A stretch of 64,000 nucleotides of DNA from Hymenobacter puniceus (GTDB lineage Bacteria > Bacteroidota > Bacteroidia > Cytophagales > Hymenobacteraceae), in the NCBI RefSeq assembly GCF_014333525.1, contig NZ_JACSCX010000004.1, positions 62,001 through 126,000 of the forward strand, written 5' to 3'. Every line of letters begins with the position of its first letter. The first letter of the stretch is position 1. The notes beneath the pieces were generated by a model. The model was not told the DNA's origin. It worked only from the letters and a program-made list of their open reading frames with translations, and made no database searches. Shown here piece by piece: positions 1 through 9,617 of the stretch. The position numbers and the translations under genes were made by a program.

Positions 1-14
1 AACTGCCACAGACT

Positions 15-998
<984 letters not shown>

Positions 999-1016
999 GG
1001 AAGCTTAAATTTCCAC

Positions 1017-1055
1017 AAAAAAGCCCCGCAGCCAGATTGGCCGCGGGGCTTTTTT
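1017..1055. terminator. Bidirectional intrinsic terminator
   Basis: The arms AAAAAAGCCCCGC and GCGGGGCTTTTTT form a GC-rich stem with A and T tracts on either side. It sits between the converging pdhB and M36 peptidase genes and can serve both strands. Confidence 0.85.
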
Positions 1056-1096
1056 GTGCGCTGTGCGGTCGGGCTGACCGCTACAGTTCTTCAGCT

Positions 1097-4000
1097 TTAG
1101 TCCTGAAGCAGGATGCGGGTGAAGCGCATGCCTTTGCTGGTTTGCAGGCGTGCCATGTAGAGGCCAGCTGCCAGCTTCTCGCGGCGGAACTCGTAGGTAT
1201 AGGTCTGGCCGGCTTTGCCCTGGCCTTCAGCTACTACGGCCACCACCGAGCCCTGCAGGTTCAGCACTTCCACGCGGTAGCTGCCTTCATCGGTGAGCTG
1301 GAAAGCCAGCCGCGTGGAAGCCGTAGCGGGGTTCGGGCTGGAGGTAAACAGCTCCGATTCGGCCAGCAGTGCCTTTGGCTGCCTCATATCATCCATAGAA
1401 GCATTGGCGGCGCTGCCACAAACGCCCACATTGTCGCCGTGCCGCAGGTGGTCGATTACATCGGCGCTGGAAATGCAGATGGAGTTGCCGCGGTGGCACA
1501 CCTGCACCTTGTCGTTGCGGTTGCCGCAACGCACATCCACCACGTTGATGGTCACCTGCGCTGTTTCCACGCAGCTGTTGATGTTGGTGGCCGTGACGGT
1601 GAACGTGTAGGTGCCGGGTGCTGTGGGCGTGAACACCGGTGTGGCGCTGCTGGTGCTGCTCAGCCCGGTGGCCGGCGCCCAGCTATAGCTCACAATATCG
1701 ACGCCGCTGGCTTGCAGCGTAAGGCTGGGCAGGCCGTAGCCCAGGTAAATCGTTTTAGGTGCCCCGCCCACAAACGTCGTCAGTGGCGAAACGGTGATGG
1801 TAGGTGGGTTGCAGGCGTAGAGCGGCGGCAGGTCGAAGTTTTCCACCTGATCTGAGCGGCTGGTGCGCAGGCCCTGGCTGGCGCCGAAACCCAGGCCACG
1901 CTTGGCAAACACCTGCCAGATCAGCTTTTGGTTGAGGCCACCGTTGGCCATGTCGGCCGCCAGAATAGCATTGCGCCCATCCACGAAGCCGGGGCTACAG
2001 GCCTGCCCCTTCATTCCATCCATCACCAGCTGCATGGCCAGGTTGTTGCCGCCAGTACCGCTGTAGAGGTTGGCATCATACCCATACCGGTCAATCAGGG
2101 CCCAGTTCAGGTCCCAGAGCATGGTGCACCACACAAAGCCCACGCCATGCGGCTGGGTCAGGGTTGGGCTATTGGTGTCGCCGTAGGTGTAGTCGTTCAC
2201 GGCAAAGTCGGTGCTGTAGGGGGCGGGCCGGATGCCCTGGGCTGTGGTAGCCTGGCCCAGGGCGTAAGTGCCAATACCGCGCCGCTTGGGGCTGGTGTCG
2301 CCGGTTTTCATGGTCAGCATCAGCCCAAACCAGTCGCTCCAGCCTTCACCCATCTGCTCGGCATTCTGCAGGCAGTTGACTACAGCCGGGCCTCCCGTGA
2401 GACGGTTGGAGATGCCGTGGCCGTATTCGTGGGCAATGATACCGTTGTCGAAGTCACCGTCAATTTCCGGGCCCGAGCCCACATTGCGCAGCGCCACCCG
2501 CACTTCCTGGGCAGCATCCAGCGCCGCCCGGATGGTAGCGCCATCAGCTTGCCCGATCATCACGGCCGGGATGGTGATGGGCACGGCTGCCGTGCCGCCC
2601 ATGGCCGTAGGGTCGCCGGCTACGTTATTGATAACTATTGCCGCAATTGCGCCGGCTTCCTGCGCATTCTGCACTTTCTGAGCGAATGTGCAGCTGCCCC
2701 GGTACACCACGGCAATATTGCCGGCCATGGCAGTTGCATTGCTGAAAGTAGTGCACCCCTCCTGTCCTACACCCACAGCTGTGGCTGCCAGCACAAGTTT
2801 GCCAGTAACGGGTACGGGCGTCAGGGGTGCGCTGAAAGAAGCCTGCACGCTCTTGTAGCTGCCAGCCAGCGCAGCCGGGGCCGTCACCTTGAACATGTCC
2901 GGGTCGGGGATGCCGCTCCACAGATACATCTGCATGCGGGGCCGCAAGCCATCGGCGGGCGTGAAGAAGTTGGCGTTGTTGCGGGTAGTAGCAATGTTGC
3001 GGCTGTCCTGGGCTTCACCCCGCACGTCGTCGTTGCCGATGCCACCGCGCCCGAAATTATCCACCTGAAAAGAGCCGCTCATCTCATCGAAGCCATACTG
3101 GTACCAGATGTCGTGCATGATGTTGTTCATGTAAAACAGGTTGGTGATGGCGGCGTCGCGGTAAGTGACTGGCTGCTGGGTGAAATCAATGGGGTAGTCG
3201 AACAGCAGTGAGGCGCCGGCATTGGGGCTGTAGTTGAGGGCGCCGTTGTTGTTGTTGGTGGGGTCTTCGTAGGCGTGCACGTTGTTGCCGCGCGTGGTGG
3301 TGTAGCTGGTGGCGCCGGCCGTCTGCCAGCCCGCTGGCGAAGCCGTGGCGTCGGCAGCCGTGGTGGCCACAAAGTCGCGGGTGCCGTGGCTGGGGCTCTC
3401 GGCCGGAATCGGGAATACATTGTACGCGTTAGCCGTCGGCGCAGCCAGCATGGAGGCTTGCCGCAGCGGCAGCAGCAACGGTGGCTGCGCGCCCAGGGCC
3501 AGTCCCCCGGCTCCATTGTTATCGAACTCGCAGTGGGTCACTAGATTGTCCCGGTCCAGCTGCTGGCCAGTGGCGGCATCCAGCCGGATATTCCACGCGT
3601 TCAGAGCGCTCAGCTCATAGATAGCAACCTCCCAGGCCAGCCGCAGCTGGCCATCAGCCAAGGGTTGATAAACGAGCCGGGCCGAGATAGGCTCCAGAGA
3701 AATACCCGCCGTGGAAAACACGGCAGCCCGATCCGCACTGCGAGCCTGGGTTTGCAGCGTGAGTGGCGCACGCATGCTCAGGCCCAGTATACGGGCCGCG
3801 GCGGCCACTGCTTCTGCAGCCCCCAGCACCGGCCGGGTAGTGGGCTGCTGGTTTCTGGCCTGTGGCAGCGCTTGAAAGCGGGCCTCAACATTCAAAACCT
3901 GATCAGCGGCGCTCAAACTCACGGTAGACAGCGCCCCGTGAATATCGATGCCCTGGTACTGCTGCTGCAGGTAGAAGTGCTTCACGCCGTTGTGGCGGCT

Positions 4001-4201
4001 CATTGTCTCGCTGCTAACTACCAGGTCGGCCAACGTGGCATCCGTCAGGCCCAGCTGCTGCTGGTGCTGCTGCAGATAGCGGGCGGCCCCCACAGGCACG
4101 GCACGCCGGCTGGCTTGCTGCTGCCCCAGTGCACTGGCGCTAACCAGCAGCAACAAGAGCAATACCCACATTCCCTCTCGAAATCGTCTGTTTCCGCTCA
4201 T
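1097..4201 (-). CDS. Secreted M36 (fungalysin-type) metallopeptidase, T9SS substrate
   Basis: Large secreted zinc endopeptidase of 1034 residues. A signal peptide (about 1-26, ending SASALG) precedes an FTP-like propeptide (about 35-215). The zinc motif HEYGH lies near 591-595 and the third ligand is the Glu of GEGWSD near 619, as in family M36. A protease-associated (PA) domain (about 480-560; VVYRGSCTFAQKV) is inserted ahead of the active site. After the catalytic part come a PKD-like domain (about 810-895; PGTYTFTVTATN) and a T9SS type A sorting domain (about 955-1034; SSPNPATASTRLAF), so export by T9SS across the outer membrane is inferred. It is a single gene with an AT-rich upstream region. 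Substrates are unknown, probably environmental protein. Confidence 0.93.
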   Translation of the reverse strand: MSGNRRFREGMWVLLLLLLVSASALGQQQASRRAVPVGAARYLQQHQQQLGLTDATLADLVVSSETMSRHNGVKHFYLQQQYQGIDIHGALSTVSLSAADQVLNVEARFQALPQARNQQPTTRPVLGAAEAVAAAARILGLSMRAPLTLQTQARSADRAAVFSTAGISLEPISARLVYQPLADGQLRLAWEVAIYELSALNAWNIRLDAATGQQLDRDNLVTHCEFDNNGAGGLALGAQPPLLLPLRQASMLAAPTANAYNVFPIPAESPSHGTRDFVATTAADATASPAGWQTAGATSYTTTRGNNVHAYEDPTNNNNGALNYSPNAGASLLFDYPIDFTQQPVTYRDAAITNLFYMNNIMHDIWYQYGFDEMSGSFQVDNFGRGGIGNDDVRGEAQDSRNIATTRNNANFFTPADGLRPRMQMYLWSGIPDPDMFKVTAPAALAGSYKSVQASFSAPLTPVPVTGKLVLAATAVGVGQEGCTTFSNATAMAGNIAVVYRGSCTFAQKVQNAQEAGAIAAIVINNVAGDPTAMGGTAAVPITIPAVMIGQADGATIRAALDAAQEVRVALRNVGSGPEIDGDFDNGIIAHEYGHGISNRLTGGPAVVNCLQNAEQMGEGWSDWFGLMLTMKTGDTSPKRRGIGTYALGQATTAQGIRPAPYSTDFAVNDYTYGDTNSPTLTQPHGVGFVWCTMLWDLNWALIDRYGYDANLYSGTGGNNLAMQLVMDGMKGQACSPGFVDGRNAILAADMANGGLNQKLIWQVFAKRGLGFGASQGLRTSRSDQVENFDLPPLYACNPPTITVSPLTTFVGGAPKTIYLGYGLPSLTLQASGVDIVSYSWAPATGLSSTSSATPVFTPTAPGTYTFTVTATNINSCVETAQVTINVVDVRCGNRNDKVQVCHRGNSICISSADVIDHLRHGDNVGVCGSAANASMDDMRQPKALLAESELFTSSPNPATASTRLAFQLTDEGSYRVEVLNLQGSVVAVVAEGQGKAGQTYTYEFRREKLAAGLYMARLQTSKGMRFTRILLQD

Positions 4202-4577
4202 GGTGATTGTTGGTGTGGTGAGAAGATGTATTATTAATATTATAACATTTATTTATATATTTTTTATAATATTTATAAGCGTAGATAACTAAATCAAGAA
4301 TGTGCCGAATTATATAACCACAACCGTACTAGCGTTTCTGTCTGGCAAGTTATCAGACCAGGAGGCCTCCGGCGAAAGTACTTAGGATGAGCACCGTGCA
4401 GGCTGCCAGCTATTTGCTGCACGCTTCTGCTTATGGCAGCTTTCCGCAGGCTTCCTAAGCAGAAGCGTACTATTGGTGTTCACCGCGAAACACCCACTAC
4501 TTCAACTCGCTACCAGCACCGCTATAGCACCCTGCGCTATGCCTGGGCAGGTTGCAGCTTAGCCTTCTACCCCACCC
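4202..4577. other. Intergenic region with AT-rich upstream segment
   Basis: No gene is supported here. About 4228-4320 is strongly AT-rich, unlike the surrounding DNA, and is probably the control region of the leftward M36 gene. No clear TAnnTTTG box was found. The half nearer 4577 holds the perfect inverted repeat at 4421-4468. Confidence 0.6.
4421..4468. repeat. Perfect 13-bp inverted repeat (hairpin)
   Basis: ACGCTTCTGCTTA (4421-4433) and TAAGCAGAAGCGT (4456-4468) are exact reverse complements separated by 22 bases. It lies 109 bases past the stop of the leftward membrane-protein pair. There is no T run, so it is not a classical terminator, though it may protect or end that transcript. 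Confidence 0.6.
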
Positions 4578-5969
4578 CTACCACAAGGCCCGCGGCCCCA
4601 ACTCCAGCGTGGCCTGCGCGGTGGCAGAAGCCCAGAAGCACAGCAGTACAAACGCTACATACGCCACCCCTACCCCCGCCAGCCGCTGGCGCGGCCAGGC
4701 TGCCGGGCGCCACGCAGCTGGCCAGCCAAAGCACAGCACAGCGTATAAAAACAAGTGCAGCGGCAGCAGAAAGCGGCATTCCATGCTCATGGGCAGCATG
4801 GGAATACAGGGCACGAGCAGCACGGCCAGCACCAGCCACTGCGGCAGCGTTAGGCGACGAAACTGGGTGCGAAGCAGCACCAGCCCGGCCCCAAACCACA
4901 CCGAGTAATTCAGCCACGCCAAGCCCCAGGTGGGCACGTAGACTTGCTTGATGTAGGGCGTTGGGTACTGAATATCGAGGCCGTTGAACAGCCGCCACGC
5001 ATACATCCGAGCAAACAGAGTGGGGTGGCGCAGCACCAGTTGCAGGTAGCTGCTGTAAGAGTCGAACCAGCCGATCTGCTCCTGCCGCACCAGCGCTTCG
5101 CCGGCATAATCCCGGAAAATCATGACTCGCTCGGGGTAGTCATTGCCGAGGCTGGTTTCGTATTTCTGGTGCAACAAACCCCATTTTAGCTTCTCGCGGT
5201 AGAGGTTGTTGGTTTCCAGGTTTTCATCCTGCGCCAGTACCAGCGGCGAGTTCTGGTGGAAATGCCGCTGGTTGATGAGCAGCTGCGGACCCAGCACCAG
5301 TGTTGCCCCAGCCAGTAGCGCCAGCCCGCGCATCAGCCGCTTCACCTGCGAAGGTGCCGGCAACACCAGCGCCAGCGCTACGAAAAACGGCACCGCAATC
5401 AGGTAGGAAGGCCGGATGTTGCAGGCTGCCGCCAGACACGCCCCGGCTGCGGCCGTCCACCACGCGCCGCGCCGGTAGAGCAGTAGCAAACCAAGCAGCA
5501 GCGCCCCCAGACTCGGAAAATCAGTGAGCGGGAAGTTGAAGTAGTCGCGCCAGAACACGAAGCCCAGCACTGCAAACGCCAGCCGGCGCGGCCAGCTCAA
5601 CGGCCCCGAGTGGCTGACGGCCTGCCAGAGCCGCGGCCCCAGCCAGCCGAAGCCTACGGCCGCCAGCACCGCCCCAAACACACGCGCAAACAGGATGATG
5701 GGCAGCCCGCTGTAGAACTGCGTGATGCGCAGCGGCAGCAACAGCAGCGGCAGCAAATAGCCCCGGAAACCGTCATGGAAGTTGAGCAGTGACAGGTGAC
5801 CGTTTTTATGAAAGTAGATGGAAATGAACCAGTAGTTCAGCGCATCAAAGTAGATGGCGGTGTACCCCGAGAACGGCAGATATACCAGGTACGCCACCAG
5901 AAGCAGTAGCGTCAGGCGCCGGTAAGGTGCCCGGACATGGTTGGCAGATAGCAGAGGGGCCAGCTTCAA
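4578..5969 (-). CDS. Multi-pass membrane protein, GT-C glycosyltransferase-like
   Basis: Integral membrane protein of 463 residues with about ten hydrophobic segments. I do not recognise a named family. The layout resembles GT-C (PMT/ArnT-like) enzymes: a first membrane helix, then a non-cytoplasmic loop with an acidic motif (YFDALNYW, about 40-47), and many further helices. It is a paralogue of the next gene, sharing LLNFHDGFRGY-like, INQRHFHQNSPLVLA and MECRFLLPLHL segments. The two are 29 bases apart on one strand, so an operon is likely. Transfer of a lipid-linked sugar to an envelope glycan is inference. No frameshift was seen. Confidence 0.7.
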   Translation of the reverse strand: MKLAPLLSANHVRAPYRRLTLLLLVAYLVYLPFSGYTAIYFDALNYWFISIYFHKNGHLSLLNFHDGFRGYLLPLLLLPLRITQFYSGLPIILFARVFGAVLAAVGFGWLGPRLWQAVSHSGPLSWPRRLAFAVLGFVFWRDYFNFPLTDFPSLGALLLGLLLLYRRGAWWTAAAGACLAAACNIRPSYLIAVPFFVALALVLPAPSQVKRLMRGLALLAGATLVLGPQLLINQRHFHQNSPLVLAQDENLETNNLYREKLKWGLLHQKYETSLGNDYPERVMIFRDYAGEALVRQEQIGWFDSYSSYLQLVLRHPTLFARMYAWRLFNGLDIQYPTPYIKQVYVPTWGLAWLNYSVWFGAGLVLLRTQFRRLTLPQWLVLAVLLVPCIPMLPMSMECRFLLPLHLFLYAVLCFGWPAAWRPAAWPRQRLAGVGVAYVAFVLLCFWASATAQATLELGPRALW

Positions 5970-5998
5970 GAATAGAGGTTTATAGGAAAAATGGCCGC

Positions 5999-7447
5999 TT
6001 AATCATCTACCAGGGACTTGCCGTGGTCGGGCTGCAGGTTGCGGAAAGTGGCCGCCGAAACCCAAAAGCAGCCCCCCAGCCACAGTCCGGCAGCCAGCAC
6101 CACAGCCAGCGCCCGGCCCGGCCGGCCGCGCAGCCGGCGTGCCCAGGCCGCCGGCGAAAACCGGAACGACGCTACTACCAGCAGCAGCAAATGCAGGGGC
6201 AGCAAAAAGCGGCATTCGATGGCCGTAGGAATGCCGGCCGCACAAGGCAGCAGCAGCGCCAGCAGCATCAGGGCCCGGGGCCACGTCAGCCAGCGTCTGG
6301 GGCGGCGCAGCACTACCAGCATTCCAATTCCCAACACGGTGTAGTTGAGCAGCTGCACCCACGGCCGCTCCAACCCATAGTTGCGGATCAGGTACGGAGC
6401 AGGCTGCTGCACATCGAGGCCGTTGAAGAGGTGGCGCAGATAGCGTACAGTATAATTGAGCGGATGGTGCAGCAAAATGCTTGTAAACTGCCCATAAGAG
6501 CTGTACCCGCGAATTCCTTCCTCCTGCAGGACGTTTAGCCCGGCCGAATCGGCATAGATGAGGCGCTGCTGCAGGCTGGTGTCGTAGCGCAGCACACGGG
6601 TGCCCCAGGTGAGCTGCTTGAGGTAGAGTGGCGTGGTATCAGCAGGATTTACGCGAGCCAGTACGAAAGGCGTGTTCTGCCCGAAATGACGCTGGTTGAT
6701 ACGCCACTGCGGTGCTAGCACCAGCGCCACGCCCAGCAGCAGCAATGCCCAACGCCACAGCCGCTGCTGGCGGCTATGCTGCACGCTCCACCAGGCCGCC
6801 AGGGCCAATACTGCGGGCACTGCCGCCACGTAAGCCGGCCGGCTGTTACAGGCCGCCGCCAAGCTCAGGCCGGCCAGCAGCCACCAGCCCAATCCGGCCC
6901 GGCACAAAGCCCAGAGCGCCAATAATAGTAGCGTCAGGGCCGGTATATCAGTCAGGGAAAAGCTAAGATGGTCGCGCCAGAAGGCAAACCCCAGCAGCAG
7001 CAGCAGCAGCCAGCGCCCTCCCGCCACGCGCCCCGGCACCACGCTGCGCCACAGCGCCGGCAGCAGCCACGCATTCAGCAGCGCGGCCCAGCCCAGCCCG
7101 GCAGCTTTGGCGGCCACTGGCATCGAGCAATGCGTGATAAAGCGTACGATGAGCGCCGGCAACTGCAGCAGTGCCGCACAGTAGCCACGTGTAGGGTCCC
7201 GGAAATTGAGTAGCGAAAAGCCGGTGTCCGGGTTTTTCAGGGCCACGGCCAGCTCCCAGTAGTGGCCGGCGTCATAGGGCATCCGCTCCCCGGTAAGGCC
7301 GCCGCCGAGCAGAAAGTAGCTGCCATACAGTGCCAGCACCACCAGCACCCGCACCCGCAGCGGCCATTCCCGGCGCAACAGCGCCAGCCCCACTGGTGGC
7401 GCTACCGGAAACGGCGAACCAGAAGATGAGGCAGTTGAAACGGACAT
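5999..7447 (-). CDS. Multi-pass membrane protein, GT-C glycosyltransferase-like (tandem paralogue)
   Basis: First gene of a two-gene leftward operon. It encodes 482 residues with many membrane helices and aligns along its length with its downstream neighbour: PYDAGHYW matches YFDALNYW in the first loop, SLLNFRDPTRGY matches SLLNFHDGFRGY, and IECRFLLPLHL matches MECRFLLPLHL near the C terminus. The conserved first-loop Asp fits a GT-C catalytic acid, but this is inference. A TAGCTTTG promoter box lies about 60 bases upstream on the same strand and overlaps the opposite promoter of the DinB gene. Substrate is unknown. Confidence 0.7.
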   Translation of the reverse strand: MSVSTASSSGSPFPVAPPVGLALLRREWPLRVRVLVVLALYGSYFLLGGGLTGERMPYDAGHYWELAVALKNPDTGFSLLNFRDPTRGYCAALLQLPALIVRFITHCSMPVAAKAAGLGWAALLNAWLLPALWRSVVPGRVAGGRWLLLLLLGFAFWRDHLSFSLTDIPALTLLLLALWALCRAGLGWWLLAGLSLAAACNSRPAYVAAVPAVLALAAWWSVQHSRQQRLWRWALLLLGVALVLAPQWRINQRHFGQNTPFVLARVNPADTTPLYLKQLTWGTRVLRYDTSLQQRLIYADSAGLNVLQEEGIRGYSSYGQFTSILLHHPLNYTVRYLRHLFNGLDVQQPAPYLIRNYGLERPWVQLLNYTVLGIGMLVVLRRPRRWLTWPRALMLLALLLPCAAGIPTAIECRFLLPLHLLLLVVASFRFSPAAWARRLRGRPGRALAVVLAAGLWLGGCFWVSAATFRNLQPDHGKSLVDD

Positions 7448-7495
7448 AGAACCGGGAGAAGAAAGCCGCGTAGAAGCCAGCGGCAGGGATTTGCG

Positions 7496-7504
7496 TACCT
7501 TTTG
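7496..7504 (+). promoter_or_regulatory. Putative -7 element for the DinB-family gene
   Basis: TACCTTTTG resembles the Bacteroidota TAnnTTTG box with one extra base and lies 40 bases before the chosen ATG at 7545. It argues against an upstream start at 7491. Confidence 0.4.
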
Positions 7505-7506
7505 CC

Positions 7507-7514
7507 CAAAGCTA
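7507..7514 (-). promoter_or_regulatory. Putative -7 element for the membrane-protein operon
   Basis: On the minus strand this reads TAGCTTTG, an exact TAnnTTTG match about 60 bases before the start at 7447. It nearly abuts the rightward box at 7496-7504, giving a compact divergent promoter. Confidence 0.5.
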
Positions 7515-7544
7515 CGTCGTAACCGCTCACTCCTGCACTCCTCT

Positions 7545-8087
7545 ATGAATCATCGTCTGCACTTACGCTTCGAGCAACTTGAACTGGCTACTGCGCATTT
7601 GCTGCAGGCTGCGGAAGCCCTGGGCAGCAAGGCCCACCAGTCGCCGGGCCCGGGGCAGTGGTCGGCGGCGCAGGTAGTACAGCATCTGCTGGTAGCGGAA
7701 ACCGGCATTGCGCAATACCTGGAGAAGAAGCTGCAGCAAACGGAAGAGCTGGAAAAGGCTGGCGTAGCACATACGCTTAAATCGTTGCTGTTGCGCGGAC
7801 TGCTGCGGCTGCCGTTCACGCGCTTCAAGGCACCGAAGCGGCTGGCCGAGCTGACACCGGATGAAGTGGATTCCCTGCCGGAGCTGCAAACCGAATGGCA
7901 ATCCATCCGGCGGCGGCTGGAGCAGCTGCTCAACGAATACCCCGGCCGGCTTCTCGACCGGGCCATCTTCAAGCACCCTCGCTCCGGCATGCTCACCATC
8001 TACCAGACCCTGGATTTCATGCTCGACCACGTGCTGCACCACCAGCGCCAGGTTGAGCGAATTGCCAAAGCCCTGAAAAAGGCGTAG
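7545..8087 (+). CDS. DinB-family protein
   Basis: Cytoplasmic four-helix-bundle protein of 180 residues from the ATG at 7545. DinB-like features are the helix with the first metal His (AAQVVQHLLVAE) and the C-terminal pair in MLDHVLHHQRQ. Family members bind a divalent metal and include thiol transferases and proteins of unknown role. The start at 7545 was chosen because an upstream extension would begin inside the promoter and add an unrelated basic tail. It is transcribed away from the membrane-protein pair and followed by a strong terminator. The specific reaction cannot be told. Confidence 0.8.
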   Translation: MNHRLHLRFEQLELATAHLLQAAEALGSKAHQSPGPGQWSAAQVVQHLLVAETGIAQYLEKKLQQTEELEKAGVAHTLKSLLLRGLLRLPFTRFKAPKRLAELTPDEVDSLPELQTEWQSIRRRLEQLLNEYPGRLLDRAIFKHPRSGMLTIYQTLDFMLDHVLHHQRQVERIAKALKKA

Positions 8088-8113
8088 TGCACAGCCAGCA
8101 GGTCATTTCACCC

Positions 8114-8153
8114 AAAAGAGGCCCTTCATACTGCAGTATGAAGGGCCTCTTTT
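8114..8153. terminator. Bidirectional intrinsic terminator
   Basis: A perfect palindrome with arms AAAAGAGGCCCTTCATACTG and its complement lies between the converging DinB and thioesterase genes, with A and T tracts on both sides. Confidence 0.9.
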
Positions 8154-8193
8154 GTGGGTTCTGAGCCGGGATTACGCCGGTCAGCAGGCAGGA

Positions 8194-8649
8194 TTACTCT
8201 CCGGCTTTTTTCTCGCGCACGATGTCGGCGTAGGTGGCGTGGTGGGTGATGCCGGTGAAGGCCGCCGTTAGTTCGGGTGGCGGCAGCGTGAGCTTACGCA
8301 GGCGCAAATCCAGCCAGGCCCCGTCAACGGTTACGGTAGCAGCTTCGCGGCCGTCGGCTTTGTAGATGGTGTGGATGATGCGCCAGCGCGAGCCGTCGGC
8401 GCTGAGGCCCCCCAGCTCCGCCGTCACCCGGATGGTTTCGCTCATGTGTATTTCCTTGAGGAACCGGGTGTCTTCACGAAACAGAATCGGGCCGATTTTC
8501 AGCTCGGCGAAGCGCTGCATAGAGAAGCCCTGGTCGGCCAAAAAGTCCAGGCGGACCTGCGCGGCGTAATCGGTGTAGGCGGAGTGGCGCATGTGCACAT
8601 TGGGGTCCATATCGGCCCAGCGCACTGTAAACGTCTTGCTATAGCTCAT
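8194..8649 (-). CDS. Acyl-CoA thioesterase, 4HBT hot-dog fold
   Basis: Cytoplasmic protein of 151 residues with the 4-hydroxybenzoyl-CoA thioesterase fold. The N terminus has the signature VRWADMDPNVHMRHSAY (about 9-25), in which the Asp of the WADMD segment and the following NxH context form the usual active-site region; EDTRFLKEIHMSETIRV is the central strand-turn-strand. It probably hydrolyses an acyl-CoA or acyl-ACP thioester; the chain is unknown. It lies 69 bases past the methyltransferase gene on the same strand, so co-transcription is possible. Confidence 0.85.
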   Translation of the reverse strand: MSYSKTFTVRWADMDPNVHMRHSAYTDYAAQVRLDFLADQGFSMQRFAELKIGPILFREDTRFLKEIHMSETIRVTAELGGLSADGSRWRIIHTIYKADGREAATVTVDGAWLDLRLRKLTLPPPELTAAFTGITHHATYADIVREKKAGE

Positions 8650-8718
8650 AGAGGCAGCGTACTTGATGAAGCGAAAAAAGGTTGAAGCCAGCGGCAGACT
8701 TGACTGATCGTCCTGTAC

Positions 8719-9465
8719 TTATCCATTCGCCAGCGTGAGGCGGGCCAGGTATTGCTGCTGCTCGTCTTCGCCCAGGAACTCCACCTCGTAGCCGGCTTCC
8801 TCGGCGTAATCCTGCAGAATGCCAGCATCGGCAAACAGCCAGTGAAAGGTGGCCCCCTGCTCGGCGCCGTACTGCATGGTGTAGGTTACTTCGCCGTGGT
8901 AAGGCCCATTGAGGTCAAATACCAGTGCGCCGTCTTCGTCTTCGTAGAGGTAGCTAATGTCGGAGGAAGTAGCCAGAATCTGACCGCCGGGGGCCAGCAG
9001 CTGGCGCGCGTGGCGCAGAAAAGCCGCCAGCCCATCGAGGGTGCCTACCAGCCCCAAGCCGTTCATGAGCATCAGGATAGTGTCGTACTTTTCGTGGGTG
9101 AGGGCGGCGTCGCGCAGGTCGTGGTGCGCCACCTGGCGTACGCCACGGGCCTGCATCACCTGCACGGCCCCGGCCGAGGCGTCGATGGCCTTCACCTCGA
9201 ACCCGCGGCTTTGCAGCTCCAGCGCGTGGCAGCCGGCGCCGGCGCCCAGGTCGAGCACGCGCCCCTGGCACTGCTCCAGCGCCTGCCGCTCCAGCTCAGG
9301 CATTTCCCATAAGCTCCTGAAAAAATAAGCTGCCGGCAGCGGCTCTTCCTCGGCTACATCACTGAACACGGTGAGCGTGGCATCGAGTTGCCCGTGCAGG
9401 TAGTCGAGCAGGGCGTGGCCCAGTGGATCGGCAGAAGCGGGGGTGGCAGTAGCAGGCATAAGCAT
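8719..9465 (-). CDS. Class I SAM-dependent methyltransferase
   Basis: Cytoplasmic methyltransferase of about 249 residues. Motif I is VLDLGAGAGCHALELQ, followed by the acidic residue of motif II (VKAIDAS) and motif III-IV in YDTILMLMNGLGLVGT. The start at 9465 (or the ATG two codons later at 9459) is preferred over one at 9528, because a TACCTTG promoter box lies at 9504-9510, inside the longer reading. The methyl acceptor is unknown. The thioesterase lies downstream on the same strand. Confidence 0.85.
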   Translation of the reverse strand: MLMPATATPASADPLGHALLDYLHGQLDATLTVFSDVAEEEPLPAAYFFRSLWEMPELERQALEQCQGRVLDLGAGAGCHALELQSRGFEVKAIDASAGAVQVMQARGVRQVAHHDLRDAALTHEKYDTILMLMNGLGLVGTLDGLAAFLRHARQLLAPGGQILATSSDISYLYEDEDGALVFDLNGPYHGEVTYTMQYGAEQGATFHWLFADAGILQDYAEEAGYEVEFLGEDEQQQYLARLTLANG

Positions 9466-9503
9466 CAGTCGGATGGGTAGGAGCCGGCCAGGCTCCGGCG
9501 CTG

Positions 9504-9510
9504 CAAGGTA
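9504..9510 (-). promoter_or_regulatory. Putative -7 element for the methyltransferase gene
   Basis: The minus strand reads TACCTTG followed by C, a one-base-shorter form of TAnnTTTG, about 39 bases before the chosen start at 9465. Confidence 0.35.
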
Positions 9511-9617
9511 CGGCATCGGGCGGGCCACCGCAGATTGGCTGGCTCAATAAAGTTTCGCATCTTTCTGTGGTGCCACCCGGCTGGTTTGTTTTACGCTTCC
9601 TATCCTACTGAACTGCT

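Noticed and set aside
1037..3620. Long open frames on the plus strand (about 1037-1855, 1928-3211 and several shorter) across the M36 peptidase gene
   Set aside because: They lie antisense to a gene with clear family motifs from end to end, and their translations are low-complexity Ala/Gly/Arg/His-rich without any domain.
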